Source: Acetobacteraceae bacterium
GTDB taxonomy: Bacteria > Pseudomonadota > Alphaproteobacteria > Acetobacterales > Acetobacteraceae
NCBI GenBank assembly: GCA_027451405.1
Contig: DAIDJM010000040.1
Span: 1-33,283, forward strand
Length of the DNA stretch: 33,283 nucleotides
Direction: 5' to 3'
The notes below the pieces were generated by a model, which saw only the letters and a list, made by a program, of their open reading frames with translations, was not told the origin of the DNA and did no database searches. Below are positions 19,454 through 26,988 of the stretch, piece after piece (within the stretch, counting starts at the first letter, position 1; each line of letters begins with the position of its first letter). Both the position numbers and the translations under genes were made by a program.

Positions 19454-19534
19454 AAGGCGGTATTCAACTCTTGCGGGAACGCTCTGGCAAGAGCGCGCCC
19501 GCTTATCCCGCCGCTCAGCGCAGCGGGCGGGGCA

Positions 19535-19768
19535 TCATTCGCCGACGGCGTGCCGTTGCGCCGCGATCCGGTCCTCGAGTTCGCCGAGGGTGGCCTCGAA
19601 GGCGTGCAGCGACGCGCTGAGTCCGGCCACCCCGATTTGCAGCTCCGCCATGGCATAGCGCCAGCGCGCCAGCGCCTCGCGATGCTTCTCCATGGCGCTG
19701 TGCAGGCGGCCGAAGGGGAGGCTCTGGGCGCGCGCCGGGCTCCGCGGAAAAGGTAGAATCTCGGCCAT
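19535..19768 (-). CDS. Small hypothetical protein, probably helical
   Basis: This 77-residue protein begins MAEILPFPRSPARAQ and continues with a long charged, Ala/Leu-rich helix (MEKHREALARWRYAMAELQI, later FEATLGELEDRIAAQRHA) that could form a coiled coil. ATG 19768 was chosen because GGAG lies eight bases upstream; an in-frame codon at 19807 would add 13 residues. No family was recognised. It may be co-transcribed with comM, which starts 81 bases downstream. Confidence 0.6.
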   Translation of the reverse strand: MAEILPFPRSPARAQSLPFGRLHSAMEKHREALARWRYAMAELQIGVAGLSASLHAFEATLGELEDRIAAQRHAVGE

Positions 19769-19851
19769 GCGTCGCTCCGGCAGACTGTGCTGCCGTTTAC
19801 TAAGCATAAACCCTTCTCAAAATAAAGACCGATTCGCTTCCGGCGTTACGC

Positions 19852-20346
19852 TCACTGGCTGTAGAACTTGCCGTCATCGACCGCGGACTGGCCCGTATAC
19901 GCCTCGTAGGGGAAGGTCGTCGCGCCGCGCACATCCTCGTTGGGCACCTGGGCGAGCGCGGTTGCGGCATAGGCGCGCACCGCCGGGAACGGCGCTCCGC
20001 GGCAGCCGCCGCCATCGAGGCTCCAGGCCTGCACCGTCCCGCCGGTCACGCGGAAGGTGGTGACGCAGCGGGCGGCATCGGCCCAGGGTCCGTAGGGGAC
20101 CTCGGTGTCCGGTGTGCGCGTGCCGGGCTCGCCTGAGACGAAACGGGCCGAGGCGAAATCATAGGCGAGATAGCTGACGCCGTTGGCGCTCCACTGCCGC
20201 GAGGGCGTGCCGAGCGCGGCGACCAGCGCCGGCTGCGGGCGGCCGACGAAATAATCGAGGCCCTGGCGGTGGGGCCAGGAAATGAAGGACGCGCATCCGC
20301 CGAGCAGGCCGAGCGCGAGGGAGGCGGGCAGCAGGCGCAGGATCAT
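19852..20346 (-). CDS. Putative lipoprotein of unknown function
   Basis: This 164-residue protein has a lipoprotein signal peptide, MILRLLPASLALGLLGGCAS, with lipobox LGGC and the modified Cys at residue 18. The mature part contains GRPQPALVAALGTPSRQW, which resembles the start of small outer-membrane lipoproteins that pair a hydrophobic helix with a G-x-P turn (SmpA/BamE-like in feel, not demonstrated). A C-terminal half has two cysteines (DAARCVTTF and GGGCRGAPF) that may form a disulfide. ATG 20346 is chosen because the signal peptide starts there. It is divergent from the tandem lipoprotein genes. Confidence 0.7.
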   Translation of the reverse strand: MILRLLPASLALGLLGGCASFISWPHRQGLDYFVGRPQPALVAALGTPSRQWSANGVSYLAYDFASARFVSGEPGTRTPDTEVPYGPWADAARCVTTFRVTGGTVQAWSLDGGGCRGAPFPAVRAYAATALAQVPNEDVRGATTFPYEAYTGQSAVDDGKFYSQ

Positions 20347-20414
20347 GACGGCCTCTCGATCGTCCCCGCGGTCATTTCGCGCGCGCGCGACGCGCGCCAC
20401 TAAAACCGCATTTA

Positions 20415-20807
20415 GTGGTTCACCGGTCGTGCCGGGTCCATCTCTCTCGCACGAAGAGGGAGTTCGACGCTATTCGCCCCCCAGGCTCGACATGGCTGCG
20501 CCTCACATGGCTGCTCCTCGTCGGCGCCTGCGCGGCCGAGCCTCCGCCGCGGCATGTGGCGTTGCGCGCCTTCGCGCCCCCGGCCCGGACCGAGGCGTCG
20601 CTGCCGCTCTATAATCGCGGTTCGGCCTACCAGGATTATGCAGGCTCGAACGAAGCAGTGGGCTCCGCCCCGGCGATCACCGACACGGGCGGGGACCGGA
20701 TGCCGCGATTCCCGAGCGGCGGACCGGCGATCGTTCAGGGCACCGACCAGGAGATCATGCCGAATGGCGGCGAACGGCCCGTGCGGTCGGAAGCCGCCGA
20801 ACCCTGA
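20415..20807 (+). CDS. Putative lipoprotein A of a tandem pair with TGxERxP-type repeats
   Basis: This 130-residue protein has a hydrophobic segment WLRLTWLLLVGACAAEPP with a lipobox-like VGAC. The only usual start codon in frame is GTG 20415, which gives an unusually long n-region of about 25 residues. The mature part carries YNRGSAYQDYAG, then APAITDTGGDRMPRFPSGGP and IMPNGGERPV. These match the next gene segment by segment, so the two are paralogues from a tandem duplication. Its last 44 bases overlap the start of lipoprotein B in another frame. No known domain was recognised. Confidence 0.6.
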   Translation: MVHRSCRVHLSRTKREFDAIRPPGSTWLRLTWLLLVGACAAEPPPRHVALRAFAPPARTEASLPLYNRGSAYQDYAGSNEAVGSAPAITDTGGDRMPRFPSGGPAIVQGTDQEIMPNGGERPVRSEAAEP

Positions 20808-21159
20808 GCGCGGGAAAAGCGTCCTCCGATTCGCGAGGCTCGTTCTGACGGCCGGCGCCGCCGGGCTCGCGCTCGGCGGATGCTCGGCCACGCCCGACCC
20901 GTTCCTGGCCTGGCGCAGTTACGCGCCCGAAGCGGCGGTGGTGGCGCAACCGCCGCTGTTCGACACCGGCAGCGAGCGCTACCCGGATCATGACGGGCAA
21001 GCGGTTGCCCTGAGCTCGGCGCCGGCGCTGGACGATACGGGCGGTGAGCGCATGCCGGATTTTCCGGCGGGCGGTCCGGCGATGGCGGCGGCCGCCGGCG
21101 CGGTGATCATGCCGAATGGCGGGGAACGTCCCGTGGAGTCGGTGGCGTCGCAGCCCTGA
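20764..21159 (+). CDS. Putative lipoprotein B of a tandem pair with TGxERxP-type repeats
   Basis: This 131-residue protein has signal peptide VLRFARLVLTAGAAGLALGG followed by Cys, lipobox LGGC, and a mature chain with FDTGSERYPDHDG, APALDDTGGERMPDFPAGGP and IMPNGGERPVES. The unit (D/N)TG(S/G)ER(Y/M)P thus occurs about three times, as in lipoprotein A. ATG 20764 is the only conventional start in frame before the signal peptide; AGGAGA lies nine bases before it, inside the coding sequence of A. A shorter, non-canonical start closer to the signal peptide cannot be ruled out. The function is unknown; an envelope location is likely. Confidence 0.65.
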   Translation: MAANGPCGRKPPNPERGKSVLRFARLVLTAGAAGLALGGCSATPDPFLAWRSYAPEAAVVAQPPLFDTGSERYPDHDGQAVALSSAPALDDTGGERMPDFPAGGPAMAAAAGAVIMPNGGERPVESVASQP

Positions 21160-21218
21160 AAGCGGCGCGATGGGCCTCTTGGCGGGGCGTGGGGCGGGAT
21201 GCGTTTTGGTGGAGGCGT

Positions 21219-21309
21219 GCCTCCGGCGGCCAGAGGCTCCGCCTCCTTGGGGTCTGGGGCCTTTCGGCCCCAGTGGGGTCCAGGGGCAAAGCCCCTGGCC
21301 GCCGGAGGC
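21219..21309 (-). repeat. GC-rich mosaic repeat, copy 5, complete with terminal inverted repeats
   Basis: It is bounded by GCCTCCGGCGGCC (21219-21231) and its inverted copy GGCCGCCGGAGGC (21297-21309). Between them are a GAGGCTCCGCCTC stem, the core hairpin whose minus strand reads CTGGGGCC-GAAA-GGCCCCAG, and CCAGGGGC-AAA-GCCCCTGG. It lies between the convergent lipoprotein B and dnaB stop codons and is the most complete compact copy in the window. Confidence 0.88.
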
Positions 21310-21327
21310 CATCGCGATTGCCCGAAA

Positions 21328-22821
21328 TCAATCGTGATGCACGGTGTCGAGATCGGCGAACCGGGTGAATTCGCTCTCGAAGAAAAGATCGAGCTTGCCG
21401 ACCGGGCCGTGGCGCTGCTTCTCGATCAGCAGCTCGGCCTTGTTGTGCACGAGCTCCATGTCGTTGCGCCACTTATCGAGCGCGGCCTGGTATTTCTCGC
21501 TGTTCTCGAAGGCCGTCGCCTTCGGCTCGCGCTGCTGCAAGTAGTATTCGTCGCGATAGACGAACATCACCATGTCGGCATCCTGCTCGATCGAGCCGGA
21601 TTCGCGCAGATCGGCGAGCTGCGGGCGCTTGTCGTCGCGGCTCTCCACCGCGCGGGACAGTTGCGAGAGCGCGAGGACCGGGATCTTCAGCTCTTTCGCG
21701 AGCGCCTTCAGCCCCTGCGTGATGGCGCTGATTTCGGCAACCCGATTTTCCGGGCGCGCGCCGGGGGCGGGGCGCATGAGCTGGAGATAATCGATCACCG
21801 CGAGCTGCAGGTTTTTCGTGCGCTTGAGGCGGCGGCAGCGGGTGCGCAGCGCCGACATGGTGATGGCCGGCGTGTCGTCGATATAGAGCGGCAGCGCGTG
21901 CAATTCGCGCGCGACCGCGACGAACCGCGCGAAATCGCGCTCGTCCACCTGGCCCTTGCGGATCCTGTCGCCCGGCACGCGGCTTTCCTCGGAAAGCAAT
22001 CGCATCGCAAGTTGTTCCGAACTCATTTCGAGCGAGAAGATCGCGACCGAGCCGGCCGGCGTGCCGCCCTGTGTGCCGCCCTGGGCCTGGCCTTCATGGA
22101 GCAGCGAACGGGCGGCGCCGAACGCGATCTTGGTGGCGAGCGCGGTCTTGCCCATGCCGGGCCGGCCGGCGAGGATCAGCAGGTCCGACGGGTGCAGCCC
22201 GCCGGTGCGGCGGTCGAGATCGCGCAAGCCGGTCGTCAGGCCGGAGAGGCTGCCCGAACGACGGAAAGCCGCATCCGCGGTGTTGACCGCGAGCGCCAGC
22301 GCCGTCTCGAAGGACACCATGCGGTCTTCGCCGCGCCCGTGCGTGGCGAGATCGAACAGGCTCTGCTCGGCCGCCGCGATCTGCGCCGTGCCATCCAGTT
22401 CGGGATCCGCACCAAACGCGTTGTTGACCGTGACTTCGCCGATTTCGATGAGCTGGCGCCGCAGCCAGGCATCGTGAATCGCCCGCCCGTAATCCCCGGC
22501 ATTGACGATGCCGACGGTGGCACTGACGAGTTGCGCCAGATAGGCGGTGCCCCCGACCTCGTCGAGCACGCCGTTATGCGCGAACTCCGAGCGCAGCGTG
22601 ATGGCGTCCGCGATCGCCCCCTGCTCGATCCGGCGCAGGATCGACTGGAAGATGCGCCCGTTGATTGGGTCGGCGAAATGCTCCGGCGTCAGGAAATCGG
22701 CGACCCGGTCATAGGCCTTGTTGTTCGACAGGAGCGCGCCGAGCAGCGCCTGTTCGGCCGCGAGGTTTGAGGGGGGGAGACGCTGCGAGAGGCCGAGCAG
22801 CGGACTATCTATCGTGTTCAC
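21328..22821 (-). CDS. dnaB: Replicative DNA helicase DnaB
   Basis: DnaB is the hexameric helicase that unwinds DNA at the replication fork. The N-terminal domain begins LSQRLPPSNLAAEQALLGAL and includes DPINGRIFQSILRR. The RecA-like domain has GLTTGLRDLDRRTGGLHPSD and Walker A GRPGMGKTA. It continues with FSLEMSSEQLAMRLL, VIDYLQLM and LSQLSRAVESRDDKRPQL, and ends in the arginine-finger region. GTG 22821 (497 residues, MNTIDSPLLGLSQRL) fits family length; ATG 22878 would add 19 unconserved residues and leave only 21 bases to the divergent ecsC-like start. A Gln/Gly-rich insert (GQAQGGTQGGTPAG) follows Walker A. Confidence 0.93.
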   Translation of the reverse strand: MNTIDSPLLGLSQRLPPSNLAAEQALLGALLSNNKAYDRVADFLTPEHFADPINGRIFQSILRRIEQGAIADAITLRSEFAHNGVLDEVGGTAYLAQLVSATVGIVNAGDYGRAIHDAWLRRQLIEIGEVTVNNAFGADPELDGTAQIAAAEQSLFDLATHGRGEDRMVSFETALALAVNTADAAFRRSGSLSGLTTGLRDLDRRTGGLHPSDLLILAGRPGMGKTALATKIAFGAARSLLHEGQAQGGTQGGTPAGSVAIFSLEMSSEQLAMRLLSEESRVPGDRIRKGQVDERDFARFVAVARELHALPLYIDDTPAITMSALRTRCRRLKRTKNLQLAVIDYLQLMRPAPGARPENRVAEISAITQGLKALAKELKIPVLALSQLSRAVESRDDKRPQLADLRESGSIEQDADMVMFVYRDEYYLQQREPKATAFENSEKYQAALDKWRNDMELVHNKAELLIEKQRHGPVGKLDLFFESEFTRFADLDTVHHD

Positions 22822-22899
22822 CGGACCGTCATAGCGCAGCCCATGCGCCGCGAGCAGCGTTCCGGCCTGTGGGTTCATGTGGATATCGGGGGTTATTCG

Positions 22900-23688
22900 A
22901 TGGGTGCCGAACCGGTCGTGAGCCAGGCGAGCGTTCTCGATCCCGCGGCGCGGGCCGAACTCGAGGCGGCGCTCGCGCGGCTGCGCGCCGGCAGCTCGGC
23001 GCTGGTGCGGGCGGCCGATCTGCTCGGGCGTTTCATGGGGACGGCGGGGCAGGCGGCGCTCGTGCGCCTCGGCCTCGGCGGCGAGATGCGGCGGCGCTTC
23101 GGCTGGGTCGCGGAAATCGCGCTCAAGCGCGCCTATGACGTGGCGCTGCTCGGGGTGGAGACGGGCGACCGGGTGCCGGGCTCGCCGGTCGTGGTGGTGT
23201 CGGGCGCGCTGGGGGGGCTGGCAGGGCTCGCCGGTTTCGTGCCGGACTCGACGCTGACCACGCTCGTGATCCTGCGCGATATCGCCCGCATCGCGCGCGC
23301 GCACGGCGAGGACCTCGCGACCGAGGATGCCCGCCGCGCCTGCCTCGAAGTGTTCGCGCTGAACGGTGGCCCGGAGCGGGACAGCGAGTTCGGCTATTTC
23401 TCGGCGCGTCTGCTGTTTCAGGGCCGGGGGCTGGCGCAGATGATTGGGCAGATCGCCGCGCGCTACGGCGTCGTGCTCGGCGACAAGCTGATGGCCCAGG
23501 CCGTGCCGCTGGCGGGCGCGGTTGCCGGCGCCACGCTGAATGGCGCCTTCCACGCACACTACCGCAACCTGGCGGAAGCGCATTTCACGATCCGCCGGCT
23601 GGAACGCACCTACGGTCGCGCGGCCGTGCGCGAGGCGAGCGGCGCCTGGCCGAACCCCGAACCGGACGCACCGTTCATCGCCGCATGA
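22900..23688 (+). CDS. EcsC-family protein
   Basis: This 262-residue protein matches the EcsC family, named after a protein linked to the B. subtilis Ecs ABC transporter; its biochemical role is unknown. It has a hydrophobic, glycine-rich central segment PVVVVSGALGGLAGLAGFVP, then TLVILRDIARIARAHGEDLA and the family-like CLEVFALNGG. A second Ala/Gly-rich segment (AVPLAGAVAGATLNGAFHAH) precedes a helical end. ATG 22900 has GGGGG seven bases upstream. Its stop overlaps the ATG of a small proline-rich gene. Confidence 0.8.
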   Translation: MGAEPVVSQASVLDPAARAELEAALARLRAGSSALVRAADLLGRFMGTAGQAALVRLGLGGEMRRRFGWVAEIALKRAYDVALLGVETGDRVPGSPVVVVSGALGGLAGLAGFVPDSTLTTLVILRDIARIARAHGEDLATEDARRACLEVFALNGGPERDSEFGYFSARLLFQGRGLAQMIGQIAARYGVVLGDKLMAQAVPLAGAVAGATLNGAFHAHYRNLAEAHFTIRRLERTYGRAAVREASGAWPNPEPDAPFIAA

Positions 23689-23840
23689 AAGCGCAGGCAC
23701 CGCTCCCCGAACCGGTCAAAGGTCCCGAACCGCAGCGGCCGCCGCCGTTGCCGCCGGGCTCGCTGCCGCCGGGGCCGGATGCGCCCGATGTGGGATTTCC
23801 GGCGCCGGGCGTGCCGGAGGGGGAGCCGGCGAGCATTTGA
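23685..23840 (+). CDS. Small proline-rich hypothetical protein
   Basis: A 51-residue frame starts at ATG 23685, overlapping the EcsC-family stop (ATGA). About a third of its residues are proline (LPEPVKGPEPQRPPPLPPGS in the middle), with no hydrophobic segment. The ATGA coupling suggests that it is translated after the EcsC-family gene. Proline-rich frames arise easily in GC-rich DNA, so it may be spurious. A GC-rich repeat follows five bases after the stop. Confidence 0.4.
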   Translation: MKAQAPLPEPVKGPEPQRPPPLPPGSLPPGPDAPDVGFPAPGVPEGEPASI

Positions 23841-23845
23841 GTGTT

Positions 23846-23885
23846 GCCTCCGGCGGGCGGAGGCTCTGCCCTGGCCGCCGGAGGC
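23846..23885. repeat. GC-rich mosaic repeat, copy 6, short form without core
   Basis: Only the two inverted terminal modules, GCCTCCGGCGGGC (23846-23858) and GGCCGCCGGAGGC (23873-23885), remain, joined by a short stem region. It looks like an internally deleted form of the element at 21219-21309. It again lies between convergent genes. Confidence 0.8.
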
Positions 23886-23890
23886 ACGCG

Positions 23891-24289
23891 CTACCGCACG
23901 TAACCGGCGCTGGGGGGGCGATCGAGGATCGTGTTGCCTTGTTCGCCGTCTTCCTGGTCGGTGTCGCTGAGTTCATCGGCGCGCACCGAATGATCGCCGG
24001 CATGGCGGAGCACTTCCTGCTCGCGACGGCCCGAGGTCCGGTCCACCGCATAGACGGTGGCGATCCCGCGCTCGGCGGCCTGGCGCACCGCCTCATGGAC
24101 CGCATCCTCGAACGCGACCGGCCGCCCGCCCGGCCCTGCGGCGATCACGGCGGCCGGATGCCGGCCGAAGAAATCGATCTCCGTGATGACCGATTGGGGG
24201 TCGTCCTCGCCGAAACGGCGCAGCACGAGCGCGATGTTGCCGCCTTCGGGCAGCGGATCGTGCGGCTCCAGACGGATGATGTCGGTCAT
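23891..24289 (-). CDS. Hypothetical protein, acidic, 132 residues
   Basis: The protein begins MTDIIRLEPHDPLPEGGNIA and has a plausible alpha/beta pattern (VLRRFGEDDPQSVITEIDFF, AVIAAGPGGRPVAFEDAVHE, AAERGIATVYAVDRTSG). Its C-terminus is very acidic and probably disordered (ELSDTDQEDGEQG). Balanced amino-acid composition and codon use support a real gene. No family was recognised. Its stop codon lies five bases from the short GC-rich repeat. Confidence 0.65.
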   Translation of the reverse strand: MTDIIRLEPHDPLPEGGNIALVLRRFGEDDPQSVITEIDFFGRHPAAVIAAGPGGRPVAFEDAVHEAVRQAAERGIATVYAVDRTSGRREQEVLRHAGDHSVRADELSDTDQEDGEQGNTILDRPPSAGYVR

Positions 24290-24729
24290 GCGGGTTACTC
24301 CAATGTGCCAGGGTTAGGTGTTTTCCCGGGGCCTGAGGCGCAACTCTCACCTGGCAGAAAATGGCCTCGCCATCACCCGGCATCTTTACGGCAGATCCCG
24401 AACGGCACCGCGTTTTTGAGCCGCGATCCAAGCGGGCAAGGAGGGTACTAGACCCAGGGCCGCCCGCAGTGGCCCAAACCCTAGGCGACGCAACCCCAAG
24501 TGTAAGTGGAGACGGAGCGGAAGCGAGCGGGCGGTCGCGAAGCGCGTCGAGCGCCTCGACGAGTCTCGATGGCGGATACCACTTTTTGAGCATCGGCGGC
24601 CCTTAGCCACGCGATACATCATCGTCGAGATTCAGCGATTGACCGACATAAACGCTGGCAACCGCACGGACGTCGACATCACATGCGTTGAAAACCGTGG
24701 GTTGTCATGCTCTCGATCCGCCGACTTCC
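24290..24729. other. 440-base gap without a recognised gene, base composition changing
   Basis: Short open frames exist on both strands (for example 24361-24606 on +), but none shows a recognisable domain. One hairpin GTCGAG-CGC-CTCGAC is present in the 24540s. The G+C content drops from about 24600 toward the sulfotransferase gene. The stretch may hold the promoter of the 132-residue protein gene and the edge of an acquired segment. No tRNA, tmRNA, SRP RNA or RNase P RNA signature was found. Confidence 0.5.
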
Positions 24730-25446
24730 TCATTCAAAGGGAGAGTCAAGCGAGTATTCGAAGGCACGAAAATCTTCGGCGTATCGTTCTCGAATCAGAC
24801 GCGCGGCATCGGGAGTGATATGGACTTTGGAGGCAAGGGAGGCGTTTTTCTGCGGTATCTTTGCGTCATCCCGGAGGAGTTCATCAACGCCAATCTTCTG
24901 CAAGCAGCCGCTGAAATCCGACTCCAAGTTCTCCAACTTGCCCACATAGCTAATCGCTATTTGTCCGGGCTGGTCACGCCCCTCCAACCACCGCAGCTGG
25001 GGACGGAACAGGCTACCGAGCGCCTCGCCTTCCCGGTCAAGCCATCCGGCTAGCACAAACTCATTGAAGTCCGCCGCTCCAGCAATCGCTTGAATCAGAG
25101 CGCTTTTCTTACGGGAACCCCCAATCCATTCCGCGCCGCGCGCAATTTGGTTGCGCAAGTAGAAAAAGGTTGAAAGCGAGCGCAAATAAGGGTTGCGCAC
25201 GAATGTAAACGAAAAATAACTGTCCCAGACATTGGCCCCCACGACTTCACGCACCTCGGCGACTGTGGAGTGCTTCGCCAAGCCAAATCGCTCCCGATAG
25301 AATGGCGCTATTGCTTCGCCAAGCTTGGTTCCCCCTAGCTCAAGATCATTGTACCGGGTGAGTTTGCTGAGCATTCCGGTGATGCTTGTTCCAGCGGTCT
25401 TCGGCACATGGATGAAAATAAACCGATGGGAATGGTTGATGATCAT
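24730..25446 (-). CDS. Sulfotransferase family 2 domain protein
   Basis: This probable PAPS-dependent sulfotransferase (238 residues) acts on a carbohydrate or other envelope substrate. The 5'-phosphosulfate-binding loop is FIFIHVPKTAGTS at the N-terminus, and the 3'-phosphate-binding motif is FVRNPYLRSLSTFFYLRN (about residues 81-98). The pattern fits the heparan/dermatan-type family-2 fold found in bacteria. Composition is unlike the neighbours: I counted 29 G+C in the 60 bases 25141-25200, against 49 of 60 at 26221-26280, suggesting horizontal acquisition. There is no obvious partner gene nearby, so the substrate is unknown. Confidence 0.8.
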   Translation of the reverse strand: MIINHSHRFIFIHVPKTAGTSITGMLSKLTRYNDLELGGTKLGEAIAPFYRERFGLAKHSTVAEVREVVGANVWDSYFSFTFVRNPYLRSLSTFFYLRNQIARGAEWIGGSRKKSALIQAIAGAADFNEFVLAGWLDREGEALGSLFRPQLRWLEGRDQPGQIAISYVGKLENLESDFSGCLQKIGVDELLRDDAKIPQKNASLASKVHITPDAARLIRERYAEDFRAFEYSLDSPFE

Positions 25447-25730
25447 TGGAGCTCATACGCAGAGGCAGCAACTGAGGACAGCCAACGACTTGCGGGTCCG
25501 CGTCCATCCCGAAGTCACGTCTAACAAGGGTTACTTCCCGCAACAAGGGATAGTTCTCGTTCGTTTCCCTTTTGAACAAGGACTGCGTTATGAGCGACTG
25601 CGGCCAATCATAAAGGTCGCGAAACCCGACTGGCTGGGTAGCGTAGGCGGTGCGAGGAAAAACTGGGCGTGCTGTCTGTCGTGAGGACCTCTCCCATTCG
25701 CCTCGCAAGCTGAGTAGCTTGCTCAAGACC
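25447..25730. other. 284-base gap, possible decayed coding remnant on the minus strand
   Basis: The gap shares the lower G+C content of the sulfotransferase gene up to about 25690. On the minus strand an open stretch reads DLYDWPQSLITQSLFKRETN and further protein-like residues (YPLLREVTLVRRDFGMDADP), but lacks a family match and runs out of frame into the sulfotransferase gene. It may be the remnant of a neighbouring acquired gene. The final 40 bases should contain the promoter and leader of the tusA-like gene. Confidence 0.3.
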
Positions 25731-25970
25731 ATGGCCGAAACCCTGCTCGACGTGAAAGGCCTGACCTGCCCGCTGCCGGTGCTGCGCGCCAATAAGGTGC
25801 TGCGCGGGCTGGCGCCCGGGGAGAAATTGCGCGTGCTCGCCACCGATCGGGCGTCGGTCGCCGATTTCCGGGCCTATTGCCGGGAAACGGGACATGCGCT
25901 GCTCGCCTTCGCCGAGGAGGGCGGGGTGTTCAGCTTCACCATCCGCCGGCGGCAGGATCCGCCTTCATGA
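25731..25970 (+). CDS. tusA: TusA/SirA-family sulfurtransferase
   Basis: This is a 79-residue sulfur-carrier protein of the TusA family. The diagnostic active-site motif is LTCPLPVLRANKVLRGL, with Cys13 in C-P-x-P. It is followed by GEKLRVLATDRASVADFRAY and a late HALLAFAEEGGVFSFTIRR matching the two-layer alpha/beta sandwich. Such proteins pass persulfide sulfur to tRNA thiolation or molybdenum cofactor assembly; which role applies here is unknown, although moaDE are about 22 kb away. The stop overlaps the next ATG (ATGA). Confidence 0.88.
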   Translation: MAETLLDVKGLTCPLPVLRANKVLRGLAPGEKLRVLATDRASVADFRAYCRETGHALLAFAEEGGVFSFTIRRRQDPPS

Positions 25971-26962
25971 GGCGGGTCGCGCTGCTCACCCACCCGGCCT
26001 GTTTCGGCCATCGCACGCCCGCGGGCCATGCCGAGCGGCCGGCACGCCTGCAGGCGGTGCTGGATGCGCTGGATGGACCGGGTTTCGAGGCGCTGATCCG
26101 GCGCGAGGCGCCGGAGGCCACGCGCGAGCAGCTCGAGCTCGCCCATCCGGCCGCCTATGTGGAGGCGCTCGAGCAGCTCGATCCCGGGCCCGACGAAATC
26201 CTCTCCCTCGATCCGGACACGTTCGCGAGCGCGGGGAGCGTGGCCGCGGCGAAGCGCGCCGCAGGTGCGGCGATCGCCGCGGTCGATCTCGTGATGCGGG
26301 GCGAGGCCGAGGCGGCGTTCGCCGCGGTGCGGCCGCCGGGCCACCATGCCGAGGCGGCCGTGCCGATGGGGTTCTGCCTGTTCGCCTCGGCGGCGATCGC
26401 CGCCTTCCACGCGCGGCACCGCTGGCAGCGCGAGCGGGTCGCCGTGGTCGATTTCGACGTGCATCACGGCAATGGCACGCAGCATCTGCTGGAGACGCAC
26501 CCGGGATTTTTCTACGCGTCGAGCCATCAGATGCCCTGCTATCCGGGGACCGGCGCCGCCTCGGAGACGGGAGCCGACCACAACGTGGTGAATCTGCCCC
26601 TCCCGCCCGGCAGCGGCGGCGCCGAATTCCGCGCCGCCTGGGAACGGCGCGGCCTGCCCGCGCTCGACGCCTTCGCCCCCGAACTGCTGATCGTCTCGGC
26701 CGGTTTCGACGCCCATCGCGCCGATCCGCTCGCGGCGATCGAACTCGACGCCGAGGATTTCGGCTGGATCACCGACCGGCTGATGGAGGTCGCGGCCAGG
26801 AGCGGGGCGCCGATCGTCTCGGTGCTGGAAGGGGGCTACGATCTGGCGGCCCTGGCCCAATCGGCGGCGCTGCATGTGCGGCGGCTGATGGCGGGGCCCG
26901 CGTTGCCGGCAGACCACGCCGGTTCCGGGGCTGGCTGGACCGGAGCGGGGCGCCCGCGCTAA
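25967..26962 (+). CDS. Histone deacetylase-family (zinc-dependent) deacetylase
   Basis: This 331-residue arginase-deacetylase fold enzyme would remove acetyl groups from a small molecule (polyamine or other) or from lysine. The whole active site is present: His126-His127 in RPPGHHAEA, zinc ligands Asp164 and His166 in DFDVHHGNGT and Asp248 in GFDAHRADP, and the catalytic Tyr291 in LEGGYD. The N-terminal HPACFGHRTPAGHAERPARL is also typical of this family. It is translationally coupled to the tusA-like gene and precedes xseB and ispA, so it is expressed with isoprenoid genes. Its substrate is not predictable. Confidence 0.9.
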   Translation: MRRVALLTHPACFGHRTPAGHAERPARLQAVLDALDGPGFEALIRREAPEATREQLELAHPAAYVEALEQLDPGPDEILSLDPDTFASAGSVAAAKRAAGAAIAAVDLVMRGEAEAAFAAVRPPGHHAEAAVPMGFCLFASAAIAAFHARHRWQRERVAVVDFDVHHGNGTQHLLETHPGFFYASSHQMPCYPGTGAASETGADHNVVNLPLPPGSGGAEFRAAWERRGLPALDAFAPELLIVSAGFDAHRADPLAAIELDAEDFGWITDRLMEVAARSGAPIVSVLEGGYDLAALAQSAALHVRRLMAGPALPADHAGSGAGWTGAGRPR

Positions 26963-26988
26963 GCGGCGAAGCTTTGCGGGGTCAATCG

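Noticed and set aside
24386-24622. Possible small Arg-rich protein on the minus strand in the 24.3-24.7 kb gap
   Set aside because: No ribosome-binding site, no family pattern, and competing frames on both strands look equally random.
24290-24729. Structured RNA such as tmRNA, RNase P RNA or 6S RNA in the gap
   Set aside because: None of the conserved sequence blocks of these RNAs was found; only one short hairpin is present.
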